In this document: positions 12,199 to 23,288 of the stretch, piece after piece | How the letters are laid out: each line of letters begins with the position of its first letter | How positions within the stretch are numbered: the stretch's first letter is position 1 | Origin: Alopecurus myosuroides | Taxonomy: Eukaryota > Streptophyta > Magnoliopsida > Poales > Poaceae | Assembly: GCA_028641055.1 (NCBI GenBank) | Contig: CM054062.1 | Coordinates: 272,447,092 to 272,511,091, forward strand | DNA: 64,000 nucleotides | Direction of reading: 5' to 3' | Translations under genes and position numbers: made by a program | Notes under the pieces: generated by a model | The model's input: the letters and a program-made list of their open reading frames with translations, nothing else | What the model was told of the DNA's origin: nothing | Database searches by the model: none

Positions 12199-12211
12199 GG
12201 CTCTGATACCA
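12199..12211 (-). other. Initiator-Met tRNA-type primer binding site of the chromovirus
   Basis: On minus this reads TGGTATCAGAGCC, two bases after the 5' LTR. It is the standard match to the 3' end of plant initiator methionine tRNA. Confidence 0.9.
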
Positions 12212-12213
12212 TT

Positions 12214-15200
12214 TGTCGCACCCGGACTTCTAGAGGATACTCACAGCCCGCTAAACAGTAGATAAATGGCTTACGGGGCATACCGGCACCCGCATCTCAA
12301 TATGAGCAGGCCAACACGTAAACGTGTGACAACCAGTCTCTACTATTCATCGTCTGCGTAAACCATCCCATAGAAATCCGACTACTTCCATTGACGTACT
12401 TCATAACATACACACATGGTACGTCAACGGCATTTGAACAAGTGATATCACAACAAATCTCTAAGACACAAAGAAATAGAAATAAGTTGCAAATAGCTCT
12501 CACTAGAGCAGAGATAGCAAATACAATCATCCAGAGGACGCATGTCCCAACAATTCATCATTACATCACAGCGGAAGCATCCAAAGTGTCTGAGTACAGA
12601 CAAGATCCAAATAGGCCTAAGAGGCCGGAAACGAAAAGACGGAGCCCATCCTCGATGTCTCGGATCCTGCCCGGGTCCGCTATCTACTCGTCAGCAGCCT
12701 CGTCATACTCCACGTAGTAGCCACCATGGGGATCCTCGGAAACGTAGTCTGCGGAAACCACAGCCCCAAAGGGGTCAGTACAGACAAGTACTGGCAAGCA
12801 AGACTCACAAGATACCAAAGTGTACCCGGCAACACCAAGTACAGATGCTTTGGGTTCAACGGAAGAATAGGTGATACAAAAGTGCGGCAGCGGGCTGCCT
12901 AACCAACTACAGAGACACGCTACAACATCCGGCTAAAAGAAGGGGATAAGATAGCGTATCGTAACCAACTACCACTAACCTCAAACAAACCCATCCTGGA
13001 TCTCGCCCCTTATCCAAAGAAGCAATCCGAGGATAACTCACACAGTTGGATTAGTGAAGGTTCAAGTTATTGTGTCAATAAGCCTATTACTAGTCAAGTT
13101 ATCATTAATTAGGTGTAAGTTGTCTAATCCTTGTTAGCCAGCCCTATCACCAAGTCATCCATAACAGCGGACAACACGGCTTCTCGAGAAGATTTAACCC
13201 TGCAGGGATGCACCAATTGGGCCATACACGTAAGAATACCCCGCCAGATGGAAATGCACTTCCACCAAGCGAGGCACTCAACACAACCCAACTCTTCTTC
13301 GCATCAAGCCCAAAGAACCCCGTGAAATTGAGCGCACGCCTAATCAAGCCCCACGAAGAAAAGGGGACCCTCATAACACTCTAAGAATGTGTCTCCCTAA
13401 ATGCCGACTACAAAAGTTTCCACCCTGGCCTCGGGTTCGTACCTGCATATGCGTGCGGCAAATGGAAAACCCGAACTAAATGAGGCGATTTGGACGAGAT
13501 GCGAATCGAATCAAATTGAGGGGGGCGCCCATACACGCTTCCCCCATGCGGTTAGCGCGCTCATCATGGATCTAGAGGACAAAGAATTTTCCTGAGTTCG
13601 ACACTAGCAGGCCACAAAACCATACCCGGCCTCCTGCCGGTGCCTTATCATCAAATTAGCATTACCTCAAACATTAACAAGTTGTTGTTTAAACATCGAG
13701 CCCCAGAACATGATAAATAAAGTAACAGAAATAACGGACAGCAGACTCGAGCATAAACAACCCTAAGCATGCTAGTAAGACACAGGCAACAAGCAACAGG
13801 GCATAGGTGTGGAGGATAGGCTATATCAGGTTCACAGGATAACATGTGACAGGATCGGAACACAAGCATCGAATCTTAAGGCTAGCAGGATAGACAACGG
13901 AAAGTATCGATATCCAGTGTGGAAAGGGCACAATGGTTCATGTGAGTGAATACTTGCCTGCAAACTCAGTAGCCTGGTACTGGGCTAACTCCTCAGAAGT
14001 AGTGTCGTAAACCTCGTCTGTCTCAATGTCGTCGTCTATTCGAGAAGAAGCAAACAAACAACGCAGAGAGACAAACAATCAATAACATGGCATAATTCAC
14101 AAACATGGGATGATGCATGGCAATTTAATTGATGCATCAAAGATAAACTAGTTGACATGGTAACATAATTAAAGGGGCCCATATGCAATTTGGGTTGCAT
14201 ATGGAAAGCCCATGAATTAAGGTTGTATTAAATGATCTACAAATAACCAACATGTGAAAGTTGATTAGAATGATGCATGGATGAGGAAAACAGAAAGAAA
14301 ACAACAATAGATTCAATTTGAAGAGGTGTTTACCAAGTTTGAAATTTTTTTTTATCAAGTTACGAAACTTTGGCTTCTTAAAGGAGTTACACAAGCATTT
14401 GATGTTTTCACCAATTTTAATTGTTCAAAATAGATAACAAAGTTCATATTTGGAAAGAACACAAAATTTTAGGTGGAATACATGTTTCATTTGTTGAAAA
14501 AGGATTTATAATGAATTAATTATGAATTAAACAAGTTTAAACAAGATTTAAATGAATTTAATTCAAGTATGAATTTGTTTGAATTTTTATTTGTCCAAAA
14601 CATTAACTCAAATTCATATTTGAAAAGATTATAATTTTCTGGTTTGAAAACATATTTTATAAGTCCAAAAAGAATTTAGTTGGACCAAGTTATTAATTTA
14701 GCAATTTTAATTGATTTAAACAAGGTTTAAATTATTTAACCAATTTTAAATATGCAAAACAGGAAACAAAGTTTATATTTGAAAAGGTGGTTCAATTTGG
14801 CATGGAAAACATATTTCATATGTGCCATTTGAATTAAGTTTGAACTAGTAATAAATTTAATCAAATTCAAAAGAGTTGTTTGAATTTGAAATTTTGAAAC
14901 TATTTGAAATGTTCAAAACAGTAAACAAATGACTTAAACATGTAGAGAATTAAATTTGGTACAGAAAACATATTTTATTTATTTAATTTGGATTTGATAT
15001 GCCCAAGTTATTTGCATTTGAAAATCAGGGACTAATCTGTGATTTAAACAGTTGCAGAAAATGGTCCAGGGGCTATTGTGTGAAAAAAAAGAATACAGAA
15101 TAGGTCCCTGGGACCTTTCTCACGCGAGGCAGAACAGCCCTGGGTCACTGGCCTGTGGGCCAGCGCCCAGCTGTGCGCCTGCGTGGCGCGCGTGTGTGTG

Positions 15201-16582
15201 CTGCGTGGCAACCACGGCCACTGGCAGGTGGGGCCTGCGCGCCTGCGTGGCAAAGGAACAAAAAGGGCGGATTTAATCCGCGCCGCGAGGACTCGATCCC
15301 TGGCCGCGGGCGCGCGCGCACGGGGCGTTGCCACTGCGTTGTGCTTGGTTTCTTGTCAGGTTAGGGGGGCGTGGGGGGTATGAGCTTCAGTTTCGGCTGT
15401 TTAACTGAACTGAATAAAATTCAGTTAACTGAACTTCGACCGAGGAGGTGCGGTGGTCACTGGCGGCGACTGCAGCGCTGCTACTGCTGCTCGGTTGGAT
15501 GCGGTGGTGGGTACGTGCGCGTGACGTCGAGATGCAGAGAGGGAAGGAAGGGGTGGTGATCGTGCTCACCGTGAGAGGGTAGAAGAAGAGGTGGACGTGC
15601 TCGGGAGGAGTTGGCCGGCGACGGAGAGGTGGACGACGGCGGCGCTGCAGCTGCTCCCGGGTCCCGCTGCGGTGTCAAGGGAGACGGTGGCGTCGAGGGG
15701 ATTCGATTCCCGTGGCTAACCCGGCCGGGAGGCGTCCATGGCGCCGATGATCACCGGAATTCAGTTGCGGTGGTGGTGCGGTGGAGGTGCAGAGAGAGGA
15801 GAAGCAGGGCAGCGAGGGAGAGAGAAGGGGAAAACGGCGGCGGCGCGAGGACAAAGGGAGGTGGAGGTCTAGGGCCGCGAGGGGGAGGTCTAGGGCAGGT
15901 TATAAGGAGGGGGAGAGCGTGCTGCTGGCCGTCCCCTCTCTGTAAGCTCGACGTGGCCATTGCCGATGAGCTGCCGTACAGGGGGACGAAGGGGTACGCC
16001 AGGTAAGGGCTGGGCCTGGCTGGGGTGGTAGGTGGCTGGGCCGGCCTAGCTGGCATGGCTGGCTCCCCCAGCCGTTTTCCTTTTTATTTTTTTTGTTCTC
16101 TCTGTTTTTTTTTTTGCTGAAAAGGAAAAGGGAAGAAAAAGGATAGTTTTAGGGTTAGAAAAAATTAGGGAAAAATTTGTATAGGTTATTTATTGTAACA
16201 GCACCAATGTGCAAACTTTTGTTTTTTCAAAAATTTGAAATTAGTTGCTGTTTGGAAATTTAATTGAATTTGAGTGAATTTGGTGTTAAATGATTTATTG
16301 AAAAGAAACAATTGATAGTTTGAACTTCCTAGTTTATTGGAAACAAATAGATGTTTTTATTTGAATATTTTTATTTGAAAATTGTAACAGAACAAGTATG
16401 AACAAGAATTTGAAATTTGGTTTGAAATTAAATGGAAAAACAAGGGAAAACAAATGGAAAACAAAGGAAAACAAATGGAAAACAAAGGAAAACAAATGCA
16501 AAGCTTATGATGACATGATGCAAAACATAAATTAACAAAAAGCAAACATTCTAAAGGTGTTTTTCATACTTGGGATGTTACA
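12214..16582 (-). repeat. 5' LTR of the chromovirus
   Basis: This is 4,369 bp and collinear with 1858-6216. Its inner edge lies two bases from the PBS and its outer edge abuts the ACGCC duplication. It has one more copy of a GGAAAACAAA unit (around 16440-16500) than the 3' LTR, which accounts for most of the length difference. Confidence 0.9.
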
Positions 16583-16587
16583 ACGCC

Positions 16588-16909
16588 CTGCTGACACCCT
16601 GGCGCGGATAAGCACGCGCTCTGCAGATGAACAGTGCTCCAGTACGGACCCAGGATACGCGGGATCCTGTGTCAGAACGGCTCCTTTGACTTCTGGCCCG
16701 AGTAGGAGACCGCCATATCTACTCGGACCACTTCCTCTACTCGGAGGAGAATAACTTCCTTGATTCTTCCTCCTGGTCATCAGTGTGTACGGCCGAATAG
16801 CAGTCGACCGGGTAGCGAGTACCGGGTAGCCAGCTACTCTGCCAAACGTCTCTTCTGATCTTGCCCTTAGCACTTGCCTTTACCCTACTCGGGGGGTAAC
16901 CCCTCGACA
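16588..16909 (-). repeat. 5' LTR of the outer gypsy, outer (5') part
   Basis: This 322-bp segment follows the second ACGCC duplication (16583-16587) and completes the LTR begun at 1351. It contains several copies of short ACTCGG/CGAGTAG words, as does the other half. On minus the LTR starts TGTCGAGGGG at 16909. Confidence 0.65.
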
Positions 16910-18686
16910 CAGGTCTCGCGTGCAAAGTACACGTAAAGTTTGTGTAGGACAGCTTCATCCTACTATGCCACTAAGATCATAAAGTACTCAAGGAGGCAAT
17001 AACATGATCATCAATACCCGTAAAAATCATGTACGCATAAAACTTGGCTCTGATACAACTAAAGGGTTCGTTGCATAGAAAACAAAAAATTTCCTACGCG
17101 ATAGACACCCGAAGGGCCCATATCTAATCTAGGAGAAGTAAGCAACGGGGAGAAAGAGAGTCTTAAGGAGAACATACCCTCGAAGACACAAAGCGTTACA
17201 AGATCGAATCTCGTTGTTGATGTAGTCAAACTCACATCGATCTTAAGATCGCGAAGAAGAGTGCTGCAATCCGGCAGCACTTCCGCACTCGGTCACACGT
17301 ATAGCTTGATGACCTCTGTTCCCTCGATCCAGCGAGGCAGCGAAAGTAGAGGATCCCTCGGAACTCCAACAGTTCAGGGTGCGGTGGAGAAAACTTTGGT
17401 CAGGGTTTCGCCAAGCGCATGAACATGAGGTGGAGCAGCGGGAGGAGGGAGGTGAAGATGACACCAAGTGTGTGTGTAAAGGGAGGTCCAACCCATCTTT
17501 ATATAGGAGGGGGAGGCTGCCACGAGATTTTGGTGCCTCCACCTCTCCCCTCATCATGTGGGTGGAGTCTCCACTAAACCCACTCATTCTCTCATCAATT
17601 CCCACTAAAAATTCCAAGGGTTTTCTTTAATAAATAAATAAAACAATTTCATTTCTTTATTTTAATATTTGTTAAACCTATTAACAAACATTAACACTTA
17701 CCCACTTGAACTATTTGTTAATCAAACATTAACATATACCACCTTGAACTATTTCAATATTCCCCGAAACAATTCCGGTGACTATTTCAATATTCACCGA
17801 AACAATTTCGGTGTTGTCCAAACTTTTCTCCGATATTCCGTATCCACTCAATCGCGTCGTCAAACCTTAAGTGTGTCACCCTATGGTTCGTGAATAATGT
17901 AGACATGATCGAGACACATCTCCAATCAATGCTCAATAGCGGGACCTGGATATCCGTAATGACTCCTACACATTCAACGATGAATCTAGTGATCGTGTGA
18001 ACCATAAACATAGTAATATTTTACTTGTCCGAGATCCGATCATTGGTATCAACCATGCCTAGTTCAATCTCGTTACCGACAAGTACTCTTTTACTCGTTC
18101 CGTGATATGACATCCTTGTGACCTAGTCACATGCTTGCAAACCGTGTCGATGTGATATCACGGAGAGGGCCTAGAGTATATCTCTCCGTCATTTGGATGG
18201 ACAATTCCCACTCTTGATCCATGAGCCTCAACTAATACTTTCCGAATACCCAATGTCACCTTTATATTCACCCTGTTACAGTGTGACGTTTGATGACATC
18301 AAAACACTCTCTCGGTGTTAGTGATTGACATGATCTCATGGTCTAAGGATTAGAGTTACTTCGTATGTGTGATATAACAATGTAACTTAATGATTTGATC
18401 GCATTGCTATATTCAATTTGGGTCTATGTTCATCACATCATTCTACCAATGACATGACCACGTTATTAACAACAACCAATGTTTATGATCAGGAAACCTT
18501 GATCATCAGTTAATCAACAAGCTTGTTAAACGAGAGGCGTTACTAGGAACTCTTGTTTGTTTATTAGACACACATGTATCAATGTTTACGGCTAATACAA
18601 TTTTAGCATGAGAAATAAATATTTATCATAAACAAGGAATAATATAATAACCACTTTATTATTGCCTGTCGGGCATATTCCTTTCA
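16910..18686 (-). mobile_element. BARE/Angela-like copia element: 5' LTR and start of leader, cut by the gypsy
   Basis: The minus-strand LTR spans about 18686-17060 (roughly 1.63 kb). It starts TGAAAGGAATATGCCC and ends in the CTACG...TTTTTTGTTTTC...CAACG type of sequence seen at the end of BARE/Angela/WIS LTRs. A degenerate PBS follows (17057-17046, TGTATCAGAGCC instead of TGGTATCAGAGCC). Beyond it 16910-17045 is leader, then the gypsy insertion. Coding parts are outside the window. A TATA-like CTATATAAAG on minus at 17498-17507 is the probable promoter. The assignment rests on remembered end sequences and LTR length. Confidence 0.8.
17060..18686 (-). repeat. 5' LTR of the BARE/Angela-like copia element
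   Basis: The outer end is clear (TTTCA at 18686 followed by ACCAC). The inner end at about 17060 is set by the degenerate PBS; the usual CA end is mutated there. No genes are visible inside. Confidence 0.75.
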
Positions 18687-19084
18687 ACCACCACCAGGAG
18701 CGGCCGCGGGCTCGCAGGCGCCACCTCAGCGTTCCCGGCCACCGCGCCCGGCGCCAGTAGGCTCCGATTCGCGGCGTCGACCTCCCCTGCTGTGTGCAGC
18801 GACCTCGCCATGTGGCTACCGTGTGGAGGTAGAGGAAAGAAGAAGGGAAGGAATGGCGATTTTTTTCGCGATGCGATAAGATGGACGCTGGGAACCTCGG
18901 GTTGTCTCTTAGCGTTTTCCTTTTGTTTAATAAATTCTATAATCTCAAAAGTCTATTCAGTTAGTTGATATGTACATTAAATTCGATCTAGACATCTTGC
19001 ACACACAAAATGCGATCTAGACAAGTTTAGACCCACGGTATTAGTGGGCAGAGAGAGGTTGAGCTGCTTATAAGGATCAATTCG
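18687..19084. other. Unassigned stretch beside the copia LTR
   Basis: 18690-18890 is GC-rich with low-complexity codons and no convincing gene. 18900-19084 is AT-rich. I see nothing that can be named. Confidence 0.4.
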
Positions 19085-20031
19085 ATGGCGGCGTCGGTTT
19101 TCTTTCATGTGACGCTCCTGAGGTTGGAGGCGTATGGAGGAGGATACGGTGTCGTGGCCTATTTCTTCAATAAGCTTGATGGATTTTTTCCGGCTCTAGG
19201 GGTCATCGTTTTTCGAGTTTGGTCACCGGGGGAAGTTTATTCTTCTCATGTTCTTGCTGCGGTTGCTGTGATATGCAGGAAGATGGAGGGGATCGAGGTG
19301 CTCTTGGTGCTTCTTCTCGGCGGGAAGCAGATGGGTATACTTTGTTCTGGTGTACCCGGAGAAGAATGTGCTCCCTCAGCACCGATAGTGGGTTGGTGCT
19401 TCCATTTGCTCCGCATCTCCGGATTCTACGGGGAGATTCCTCTTGACAGCTTCTCTATGGAGCGAGGTCATCGTTCGGCTGCTGAATCTAAAGGATGGCT
19501 GGCATCCCTCCCCCCCTCCAACCTCCCCCGCTTGCTGGCTCAGGGCCGGCAGAAGGACAAGCTCAACCTCCGGGCCTTTGCGCCGAGTTGGAGGCTCTTC
19601 TACGCCGATGTGGTTGGCTCCTGTTGTGATACTCCAAGTGGTTTTGCCCCTCCCCCTTCCTCCCGCTCACTAGCTCAGGGCCGACAGAATTACAAGCTCA
19701 ACCTCTGGGCCTTTGCGCCGAGTTGGACACTCTTCTACGTCGATGTGGTTGGCTCCTGTTGCGACACTCCAAGTGGTTTCGTCCACGAGGAGCAGTTGCT
19801 GATCGTTGTCGGCGGTATCGTCATAGTAACGGTGGAGCAGGAGCGAGGAGATGGCCTGGACCCGGTTGCGTTTTCAGACTTCTCTCCATGGTCTCTATTA
19901 GAAAAGTTCAATGCCTTTTTTGCCATTTTCTTTTTCGTCAAGGTTCTCTTTATATAAGTACTCCGCCGACAGTGAATTAATGGATGCTCTCGGGGTCCTT
20001 CACGACCCCTCTTCCTGTTCAAAAAAAAAAT
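19085..20031 (+). mobile_element. LINE-like 3' end with poly-A run and a 290-codon open frame
   Basis: A plus-strand frame is open from an ATG at 19085 to 19957 and the segment ends in ten A residues at 20022-20031. The style of the sequence and the terminal A run resemble 3' untranslated ends of Triticeae LINEs, so the ORF is probably not a host gene. Within it a 135-bp (45-codon) block beginning CAGGGCC at 19541 is repeated at 19676, keeping frame, with about a dozen substitutions. The open frame has no recognised domain; it starts hydrophobic (VFFHVTLL) and has hydrophobic stretches near both ends. I favour a retroposed LINE tail; a small host or captured gene is the alternative. Confidence 0.4.
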
Positions 20032-21331
20032 GCTTATTTTAATTCGTCCTAACGAGCCCTATCCTAGGTCGCACACTGGCTGCACGATTGCTGTCAGCTA
20101 TCCAGGATATGGGCGTGCTTGCTAGGCCCAATTAGCACCAATTTAGTTATTTTAGCCCAGTTTTCATGTCAGAGCATATTTCAGCAGTGTAGCAACCTGC
20201 AGCCATCTATAAGTGTTTTCGTCATTTCGGTCAACTTTGCGCACTTCTTTAAAATTTGTAACAAATTCACACGTATTTTGTTGAGAAATAACAAGCGAGA
20301 TGTTTCAGTGTTTTTCTGAATGATTTTTCTAAAAAAATGCTTGTGTATTTTTAGAATCATTTGTAATGATGCGTTTATGTGATACTTCACATGTTGTAAA
20401 CATGTGATTTTTTTTGTTTCTACCGTTTTATTGTTTTGTTTAAATACGTGATGATTTTTGTTATTGTGAATACATAAATTTTAGTGAATACATAAATTTT
20501 TGTTGTAATAGATAATGATTTTTATTGAAACGGTTGATAATTTTTGTCGCAAAAGAATTTTCAAGAATAATTGGTCACATTTTAATTACAAAAAGTAACT
20601 GTTTTTTTGTGTTGTAATAGGTTTTTTAATTTTGTTGAAATTTCCAAATCTATCTGTAGCAAAAATAGTTGTTTACTCACGTTTTTGCTACATTAATTTT
20701 TTTCGAAATATTTTAGAAATTTTTGTTGCAATACTACTTTTTTTTGCACGTGACGAGATTTTGTTTTTGCAATACTCTGTATATTTGTTGCAATACCCAG
20801 ATTAAATAACCACGAAGGCATTTTTGCTATAAATATCGAGAAAAGTAGGGGCAACGGGATATACCCCTTCGTTTAAATGGACTGGGTGTGGAGTGCGAGT
20901 TGAATTTAAAAAACTTGAGGGACCAAAATATAAATGTGTGTTTTGTCAATTTATAGCCACTCGATGACGATCCAACCGTGGGAAGAGCGGACCTAAATTA
21001 GCTTTTTTTAGACTACGCATAGCACACCCCAAAAAATGCCCGATAAAAAATTCAAAAACATAGTACACCGTTTCAAAACAAAGCGGCAACAAACATACGT
21101 AAGTTTTATAAATATGTTCATTTTCATGATGATATAATATTTGTGGTCCTCTGTGTAAAACAAGGGCGAACATGAGGTTTACAAATATATATTTTAATAT
21201 TGTTTTTGTTTTTCCGCATAAAGCACCAAAATATCATTTCATCACGAATATTTCCACATATGTAGAACATTTGAATATATTTCTGGCTGATGTTTTAGAA
21301 GTTTTTTGGAATGTTATACATTTTTTATATT
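20032..21331. other. AT-rich intergenic DNA with short repeated words
   Basis: No gene is visible. The stretch is full of TTTTTGTTGCAAT-type words (about 20400-20830), as in decayed DNA transposons. An 18-bp tandem (GTGAATACATAAATTTT) occurs at 20466 and 20484. I cannot delimit an element. Confidence 0.4.
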
Positions 21332-21907
21332 TTAATCTGCCAGGTGAGCCGAAACGCCTCTGGCGTCGCGCTGAAGGTACCTGAGCACCTCGTCTGGAGG
21401 CGCGCCACGCCAAACCTGCGGCCGCTCGGCGCCATGCCCAAGCTTGGAGAACCCGTGTGCTACCATGTTCGCAGCCCAGCGCACGTGCGACACGGCCATG
21501 TGGTCGCCGCCGAGAAGAGAGAGCAGCGCGGCGATCTCCTCGCATTGCCTCGGGTGCTCCTCCGCCCTGATCGATGCACAGTTCCTCACGTCATCTACCA
21601 CCGTATTGGCATCGCCCTCAATGCAGATATCAAGCCACCGGTTATCCAGCGCAAGCTCGAGCCCGCGCCAGAGCGCGGCGAGCTCGGCCACGGATCTCGT
21701 GGCCTTGCCGATCCATTCCGCGTAGCACAGCACCAGCACGAACCCGCCCTCGTGGTCCCGGTACGTGCCGCCGATGCTCGCGAGCCGGGACACGTTCTTA
21801 GAGGAACCGTCGAAGTTTAGCTTCAGCCGTCCCGCCTTCGGCTTCCTCCATTTGACCGGTGACTTGCCAGCGTGAATGCTCCGTCGCGCGCCACCCCTTC
21901 CAGGCAC
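21332..21907 (-). pseudogene. RNase H-like domain protein (plant RVT_3 type), 5' part cut off by a copia insertion
   Basis: About 190 codons are open on minus. The domain begins near residue 27 (LKLNFDGSSKN, first acidic residue), followed by VAELAALWRGLELAL (second) and ICIEGDANTVV (third), and closes with WAANMVAHGFSKLG, the usual end of the plant RNase H-like family found in LINE-derived and host ORFs. No ATG is seen at the start; the frame would continue upstream across the copia insertion into 26702 onward, where it also stays open for some distance. A TATA-like word on minus near 26810 could be its promoter. It is a disrupted host RNase H-like gene or the tail of a LINE polyprotein; the absence of a neighbouring reverse transcriptase favours the former slightly. 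Confidence 0.6.
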
Positions 21908-21930
21908 GACGGGTGCCTTGCCGGCACGAC

Positions 21931-22302
21931 TGTTATTTTGTGGTGATCCAAATTCATATAAAGATAACGGAAAGTTCAGACGGAGCGGAGCGAGGCCCGT
22001 CGCCGGAGGCAGCCCCTCGTGGTACGGTACGAGTTGTTACCGAGTTAGAGTTGGATTCACCGTTACCGACCTAGTTAGTTCAGGACCGCCTTTATATACC
22101 TCTTGTAAGCCGTTGCACGGGATAAGCCCGATATTGTAAATCCCGGCGCGTTTGTAACCTCACCCGAAATAGTGAAGTATTGATGGCTGACGACCGTGGT
22201 TTTTTCTCTTTCTTGTTGGAAGGGTTTTCCACGTTAAAATCTCGTGCCCCCGTTGGTTCGATCTTGTTTAACTTCATCGTTGTTTTGCTATTGCGTGTAA
22301 CA
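21931..22302 (+). repeat. 5' LTR of the 4.77-kb copia element
   Basis: 372 bp, with a TATA-like TTTATATAC near 22090 and TG/CA ends. The PBS follows at 22305. Confidence 0.9.
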
Positions 22303-22304
22303 AG

Positions 22305-22316
22305 TGGTATCAGATC
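22305..22316 (+). other. Primer binding site of the copia element
   Basis: TGGTATCAGATC, two bases after the LTR; it differs by one base from the usual Met-type site. Confidence 0.85.
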
Positions 22317-22340
22317 CCTGTTTCAGATTAGGGTTTCGTG

Positions 22341-23288
22341 ATGGCATCGATGAAGTTCGATCTACCATTGCTGGACTACAAGACGAGGTTTTCTCTGTGG
22401 CAAGTCAAGATGCGTGAGGTTCTGTCGCAAACATCGGATCTTGATGGGGCGATGGATGCTTTCGGAAATAAGGAAGCGAGTGAGTGGACTCCTGAGGAGA
22501 AGCGCAAAGATAGTAAGGCTTTGTCGTTCATTCAACTTCATATATCTAATGATATCTTGCAAGAGGTGCTGCAGGAGAAATCCACTGCAGCGTTGTGGAT
22601 CAACCTAGAATCGATCTGCATGTCAAAGGATCTAACCAGCAAGATGCACGTTAAGATGAAGTTGTTCTCGCTCAAGATGCAAGATGGTGGTTCTATGATG
22701 AATCATTTGTCGATCTTTAAGGAGATCGTGTCCGACCTAGTGTCGATGGAGGTAAAATATGAGGACGAAGATTTAGCTCTTCTGTTGTTATGTTCGCTGC
22801 CTAGTTCTTTGACAAACCTGCGCGATACCATACTATTAAGCCGTGATGAGCTAACCCTCGCGGAAGTTTGTGAGGCTCTGTAGACCAGGGAAAAGATGAA
22901 AGTTATGGTGTAGTCTAACGTATCGTCCTCGAAAGGCGGTGCATTGCAGGTACAAGGCAGGCCTGAGCAGCGAGACAACAACTACAACATCAACAACAAA
23001 GATAAAGGCAGAGACCGTTCAAAGTCCAAAGGACGAGACAAGTTCTGCAGGCACTTTAAGAAAACCAATCACACCATTGAGGATTGCCAGAAGGTGCAGA
23101 ACAAGGAGAAAAGGAACGGTACTTACCAACCGAAAAATAAATCTGACGGTAATGGTAATGGTAATGGTAAGGCTGCTGTTGTTGCTGGTGATAATAGTTC
23201 GGATTGTGAATGCTTAGCTGTTTTTGCTGCATGTGTTACCCGTGATGATGAGTGGGTTCTTGATACTGCTTGTTTGTTTCATATTTGA
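22341..23288 (+). pseudogene. Copia gag and protease region, broken
   Basis: The first frame starts ATG at 22341 and runs to a TAG at 22881. It shows the copia gag start (KFDLPLLDYKTRFSLWQVKM) and a Leu-rich body. After further stops it resumes at 22944-23288 with a basic linker and a zinc knuckle relic (FCRHFKKTNHTIEDC, where the second Cys of CX2C is His). A protease relic DEWVLDTACLFH at about 23250 carries the catalytic Asp. Several stops fit CAG-to-TAG or TGG-to-stop changes. It encoded the particle protein and processing enzyme and is no longer functional. Confidence 0.85.

Larger units (their letters stand above)
1858..16582 (-). mobile_element. Complete chromovirus-type Ty3/gypsy retrotransposon with 4.36-kb LTRs
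   Basis: The 14,725-bp element is bounded by LTRs at 1858-6216 (3') and 12214-16582 (5'), both TG...CA. It is flanked by the same 5-bp target duplication, ACGCC (1853-1857 and 16583-16587). In element order on minus it holds an initiator-Met-type PBS (12211-12199), an extra ORF (11915-10854), a gag-pol frame with a C-terminal chromodomain (10644-6253) and a polypurine tract next to the 3' LTR. The chromodomain places it among chromoviruses; the PR-RT-RH-INT-chromodomain order and large size suggest the Tekay/Del group, which is inference. The LTRs look nearly identical by eye, with scattered substitutions and a 10-bp copy-number difference near 16480. Only three nonsense codons break gag-pol, so insertion was recent. 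LTR similarity to the 38656-47416 element suggests a shared lineage. Confidence 0.93.
1..16909 (-). mobile_element. Ty3/gypsy-type LTR element, partial, split by a nested chromovirus
   Basis: The element lies on minus and runs off the left edge. Visible parts, in element order, are the 5' LTR (16909-16588, then 1857-1351), a primer binding site (1348-1332) and the start of the internal coding region (from 1331 down). The LTR totals about 829 bp once the nested element at 1858-16582 and one copy of the ACGCC duplication are removed. On plus it opens TGTCGTGG and closes CCTCGACA, so the ends are inverted (TGTCG/CGACA). To the right, 16910 onward reads as the leader of a copia element, so this gypsy inserted into that copia. 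Its 3' LTR and second target duplication are outside the window. The family is not assigned. Confidence 0.75.
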
